From G039029935 sp039029935 (GTDB lineage: Bacteria > Chloroflexota > Anaerolineae > Caldilineales > Caldilineaceae), in NCBI GenBank assembly GCA_039029935.1, contig JBCCFC010000755.1:1-6761 (forward strand): 6,761 nucleotides of DNA, given 5' to 3'. The translations under genes were made by a program, and so were the position numbers. The notes under the pieces are model-generated. The model was not told where the DNA came from. It saw only the letters and a program-made list of their open reading frames with translations, and did not search any database. Positions within the stretch are counted from its first letter, which is position 1; each line of letters starts with the position of its first letter. This document shows, piece by piece, positions 4,697-6,761 of this stretch.

Positions 4697-6546
4697 GCTT
4701 GCCCCTCTACGCTTCCCGCTACACTGCCTTCTACACTGCTCTCTACGCTGCTCTCTACACTGCCCAACATGCTTTTGCGCTCCCGCATCCGTTCTGCCGC
4801 ATCGGGACGGCTAAAGGTGATGGTCTGCACAATATCGGCGGGGAAGAAAATATCCAGCACCCAATCCAAAAAGACACGGACCTGTTTGTCGAGCGTGGGC
4901 AACTTGGAAAGGTAGATGGCACGCCACATAAGCCACGCAAAGAAGCCAGAGAAACGATAGCCAAAGACTTCGGCCACCGCGATTTGATGCCCCAGTGCCG
5001 CGAGGCTACCCAGCGTTTTAAAGTTGAACGTTTTGTATGGTTTGCCCTTGATGGCAGCGGCGACATTATAGCCCAATACTTTGCCTTCACGGGTGGCGTG
5101 TTGCGCCGTCGGTGGCGCAAACCCGCCTGTGCTGAGATCGGGAATCAGCGCACAGTCCCCCGCTGCCCAGAGACCATGAGCATCTGAAACCACTAATTCA
5201 GCGTTGACCTCAATACGCCCGCGATTGAGGTCCAATCCCAAAGTTTCGAGCATAGGGCTGGGTTTGTTGCCCGCGGTCCACACCAAGGTATGGGTATTGA
5301 GTTCTTCGTCCCCTAACAACACAACGCCCGGTCTGGCCCCCGATACACGCAGTTTGAGTTTGAATTCAACCCCACGCTGCGCCAGCTTTTCCTGTGCGTA
5401 AAGCCCCAACCCTTCGCTAAGTTCGGGCAGGATACGGTCACGTGAATGTACCAGCACCATGCGTACCTCATCGGGTGGTACATTGGGATAGAAGGGTGCA
5501 ATGCCACGTGCAAAGTCGTTCAGCCCCCCGATTAGCTCCACCCCCGCAAAGCCACCGCCCGTAACCACAAAGGTCAACATCGCCCGTCGCAGAGCCACGT
5601 CCCGCTCAAAATCGGCACGCTCAAACATGTCGATGATGTGATTGCGCAGCACCATTGCATCCTCCAGCGACTTAAAGGTAAACGCTTCTCGTGCCACATC
5701 TTCATTGCCGAAGAAGTTGGGGACACCGCCAACGGTCAGCACCAAGTGGTCAAAGGCAAGCACACGGTTGGGGGAACGTGTGTCGGGTGCCAGATGGACA
5801 ACGCGCTCGTCCATATCCACGGATTCAACATCGCCTTGGATCACCTGAACGCGGTTAAAGAAACTGCGCAATGGTGGGCTGATGTTCTGCGGGTTGACCG
5901 CGCTGGCCGACACTTCCGACAGCATCGGTGTGTGCAGTAGATGGTTGGTCTCGCTCACGAGCCAAATCCCCACATGAGGCTGGTCGGCCAATTCCCGTTC
6001 CAACGTTTCCGCCGCCGTGACACCTGCATAGCCGCCGCCGAGAATGACGATTCGTTTGGTAATCTCTGGCAGGGCTGACATTTCTGTGGTCATGGCAAAC
6101 CCCAGTCGTTCCGCTAGGAGTGCATAGGCTACGCAATAGAGCAGACCGTTCAATGCGCCCAGCAGCAGCAAGAAGATCAGTTGTGGAAAGGTGGTAGCGG
6201 CGACCACTGCTTGCCACAGAGGACTGCCTCCCATCAGCACAGGTATCAAGCCCAACGCGAGGATGACCCAAGCGGTCAGCCCAAGCGTCAGCCCCACCAT
6301 CACGCTCCTTGAAAGATCGACGGTAAAGGTTCCCGCTTGACTATCCTGTGTTGCATAGTATGCAGACCGAAAAAAGAGGGCAAAGCTGACACCAATCAAT
6401 GCGCCAGCAACCAACATAGTGGTGAGTCCACCCAATAGCCCGTCCTTGACTATCTCTGGTGTACTAGCGATCAATGGATAGAGTAATGCGCTGGCGATGA
6501 TCCCCGTGAGGACGCCAACCAATACACGTTTGATGAGTCCATTCAT
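4693..6546 (-). CDS. ndh: Type II NADH:quinone oxidoreductase-like flavoprotein fused to an N-terminal membrane domain
   Basis: Residues about 163-580 form a type II NADH dehydrogenase-like core. The FAD-binding GGGYAG is at 170-175, the NADH-binding GGGFAGVE at 330-337, WTAGNKPSP at 423-431, the FAD-contact AAGDCA at 461-466 and the quinone-site motif AQHATREG at 481-488. An aromatic, amphipathic region (about 534-568) matches the usual membrane-anchoring helices. Only two cysteines (138, 465) are seen, which argues against sulfide:quinone reductase. Members are usually 400-450 residues. This one adds about 160 N-terminal residues with four hydrophobic segments (about 5-26, 38-59, 81-107, 121-146), resembling the repeated unit of the downstream gene, and a C-terminal tail of five tetrapeptides (595-614). 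It should oxidise NADH and reduce membrane quinone without pumping protons. The ribosome site is weak (GAGAAAG, ten bases upstream). The first 54 coding bases recur in inverted orientation at the window's right end. Confidence 0.85.
   Translation of the reverse strand: MNGLIKRVLVGVLTGIIASALLYPLIASTPEIVKDGLLGGLTTMLVAGALIGVSFALFFRSAYYATQDSQAGTFTVDLSRSVMVGLTLGLTAWVILALGLIPVLMGGSPLWQAVVAATTFPQLIFLLLLGALNGLLYCVAYALLAERLGFAMTTEMSALPEITKRIVILGGGYAGVTAAETLERELADQPHVGIWLVSETNHLLHTPMLSEVSASAVNPQNISPPLRSFFNRVQVIQGDVESVDMDERVVHLAPDTRSPNRVLAFDHLVLTVGGVPNFFGNEDVAREAFTFKSLEDAMVLRNHIIDMFERADFERDVALRRAMLTFVVTGGGFAGVELIGGLNDFARGIAPFYPNVPPDEVRMVLVHSRDRILPELSEGLGLYAQEKLAQRGVEFKLKLRVSGARPGVVLLGDEELNTHTLVWTAGNKPSPMLETLGLDLNRGRIEVNAELVVSDAHGLWAAGDCALIPDLSTGGFAPPTAQHATREGKVLGYNVAAAIKGKPYKTFNFKTLGSLAALGHQIAVAEVFGYRFSGFFAWLMWRAIYLSKLPTLDKQVRVFLDWVLDIFFPADIVQTITFSRPDAAERMRERKSMLGSVESSVESSVEGSVAGSVEGQA
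4705..4764 (-). repeat. Five 12-bp tandem repeats encoding the C-terminal tail
   Basis: Five 12-base units (plus-strand consensus CTCTACACTGCC) lie at the 3' end of the flavoprotein gene. Each encodes Gly/Ser-Ser-Val-Glu/Ala. The copies differ at a few positions, so the array is older than the perfect 9-bp array in the ATPase-like gene. The unit is a multiple of three, so copy changes keep the frame. The tail lies past all catalytic motifs. Confidence 0.85.
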
Positions 6547-6563
6547 AGTTTGTTTACTTTCTC

Positions 6564-6591
6564 ATAATTGTGTACATGACTCCACTGAAAA
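6564..6591 (-). promoter_or_regulatory. Weak candidate promoter for the flavoprotein operon
   Basis: On the minus strand, TTTTCA (6591-6586) and AATTAT (6569-6564) each match four of six consensus bases with a 16-base spacer, just upstream of the ATG at 6546. The match is poor and overlaps the end of the nested stem. It is listed only because no better promoter is visible for the two-gene operon. Confidence 0.22.
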
Positions 6592-6648
6592 AAGTCCGAC
6601 TTCTGTAGAATTTGTTATTCGCTACCACTGGTAAGAAGTCGGACTTTT
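6590..6648. terminator. Nested 15-bp stem with T-runs on both strands (terminator-like)
   Basis: AAAAGTCCGACTTCT (6590-6604) pairs perfectly with 6634-6648 across a 29-base interior. That interior holds a small interrupted palindrome, TACCA-C-TGGTA (6623-6633). A T-run follows the stem on each strand (four on plus, six on minus), like a bidirectional intrinsic terminator, though the stem is only moderately GC-rich and the loop is long. It lies between two divergent gene starts, about 44 bases upstream of the flavoprotein ATG. It could insulate the two transcripts, act as an attenuator, or be part of a small palindromic insertion. Confidence 0.4.
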
Positions 6649-6707
6649 GTATCGGTTTGACCTTTTTTCAGCAGAGTCGTACACAATTATGAGAAAGTAA
6701 ACAAACT

Positions 6708-6761
6708 ATGAATGGACTCATCAAACGTGTATTGGTTGGCGTCCTCACGGGGATCATCGCC
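6708..6761 (+). CDS. Start of a second, divergent copy of the flavoprotein gene, truncated by the window
   Basis: An ATG at 6708 opens eighteen codons to the window end, giving a peptide identical to residues 1-18 of the flavoprotein (MNGLIKRVLV onward). All 54 bases match, synonymous positions included, and the leader with its GAGAAAG purine stretch is also identical. Because the match begins with the membrane-domain sequence, the copy may continue as a full paralogue, as a free membrane domain, or stop soon after as a fragment. It may also be an assembly fold-back at a contig end. A TTGACC hexamer at 6657-6662 could serve as a -35 box for this copy, which the left copy lacks. Confidence 0.5.
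   Translation, partial: MNGLIKRVLVGVLTGIIA

Larger units (their letters stand above)
6493..6761. repeat. Long inverted repeat: two divergent copies of one gene start
   Basis: Bases 6493-6575 and 6679-6761 are exact reverse complements over 83 bases, covering 54 coding bases of the flavoprotein gene and its leader. Further in, similarity continues imperfectly: GACTC (6578-6582 with 6674-6678), two mismatches, then CTGAAAAAAG (6585-6594 with 6662-6671), with two extra bases (6576-6577) on the left. The right arm reaches the last base of the window, so its true length is unknown. The spacer between the exact arms is 103 bases. Confidence 0.95.

Noticed and set aside
4684..5187. A 167-codon plus-strand open frame antisense to the 3' end of the flavoprotein gene
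   Set aside because: It lies inside a well-supported gene on the other strand. Its Tyr-Thr-Ala repeats are the antisense reading of the 12-bp array, and it shows no family motif.
5855..6271. A 138-codon minus-strand frame within the flavoprotein gene
   Set aside because: It is an out-of-frame shadow on the same strand as a gene whose motifs are all intact.
4693..6546. Sulfide:quinone oxidoreductase as an alternative identity
   Set aside because: That family needs conserved redox cysteines. The only cysteines here are at residues 138 (membrane domain) and 465 (FAD motif).

Overview
The window carries four complete or nearly complete protein genes and two fragments cut by its edges. Base composition is moderate. 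Sampled 60-base lines run near 57-58% GC in the cupin gene and the membrane/redox operon, but near 42% in the large ATPase-like gene. The gene content (type II NADH dehydrogenase, an AAA-ATPase-like/PD-(D/E)XK protein, a cupin) and a GTAGGGGC-type intergenic palindrome would fit a bacterium such as a member of the Chloroflexota. That placement is inference; nothing here is diagnostic. I see no rRNA, tRNA or CRISPR array.

Left part (1-1111): a possible divergent gene start leaves the window at the left edge. A plus-strand cupin gene (97-792) follows. Next is a 319-base gap holding a good extended -10 promoter (829-837) and a 217-bp composite palindromic element (863-1079). The element has 9-bp terminal inverted repeats, flanking TTA triplets, two small hairpins with complementary loops inside a long imperfect stem, and a 26-bp perfect palindrome inside a further inverted repeat. 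It looks like a non-autonomous mobile repeat that now forms the leader of the next gene.

Middle (1112-3130): one large plus-strand gene of the AAA-ATPase-like plus PD-(D/E)XK nuclease family. It is low in GC and carries a five-copy 9-bp tandem repeat that encodes an acidic Glu/Gln linker.

Right part (3140-6546): two minus-strand genes overlap by 4 bases (ATGA) and form an operon. The first encodes a type II NADH:quinone oxidoreductase-like flavoprotein with an unusual N-terminal four-helix membrane domain and a tetrapeptide-repeat tail. The second encodes a polytopic membrane protein made of three copies of a roughly 125-residue unit plus a His-rich tail. The N-terminal domain of the flavoprotein appears to be a fourth copy of that unit. 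The operon therefore looks like a redox enzyme built on, and co-made with, a membrane module that has multiplied by internal duplication.

Right end (6493-6761): an inverted repeat. The first 54 coding bases of the flavoprotein gene and its leader recur, base for base, in the opposite orientation up to the last base of the window. A second, divergent copy of the gene start therefore lies there. The spacer holds a nested 15-bp stem with T-runs on both sides. Whether a second full gene, a recombination switch or an assembly fold-back lies beyond cannot be decided from this window.
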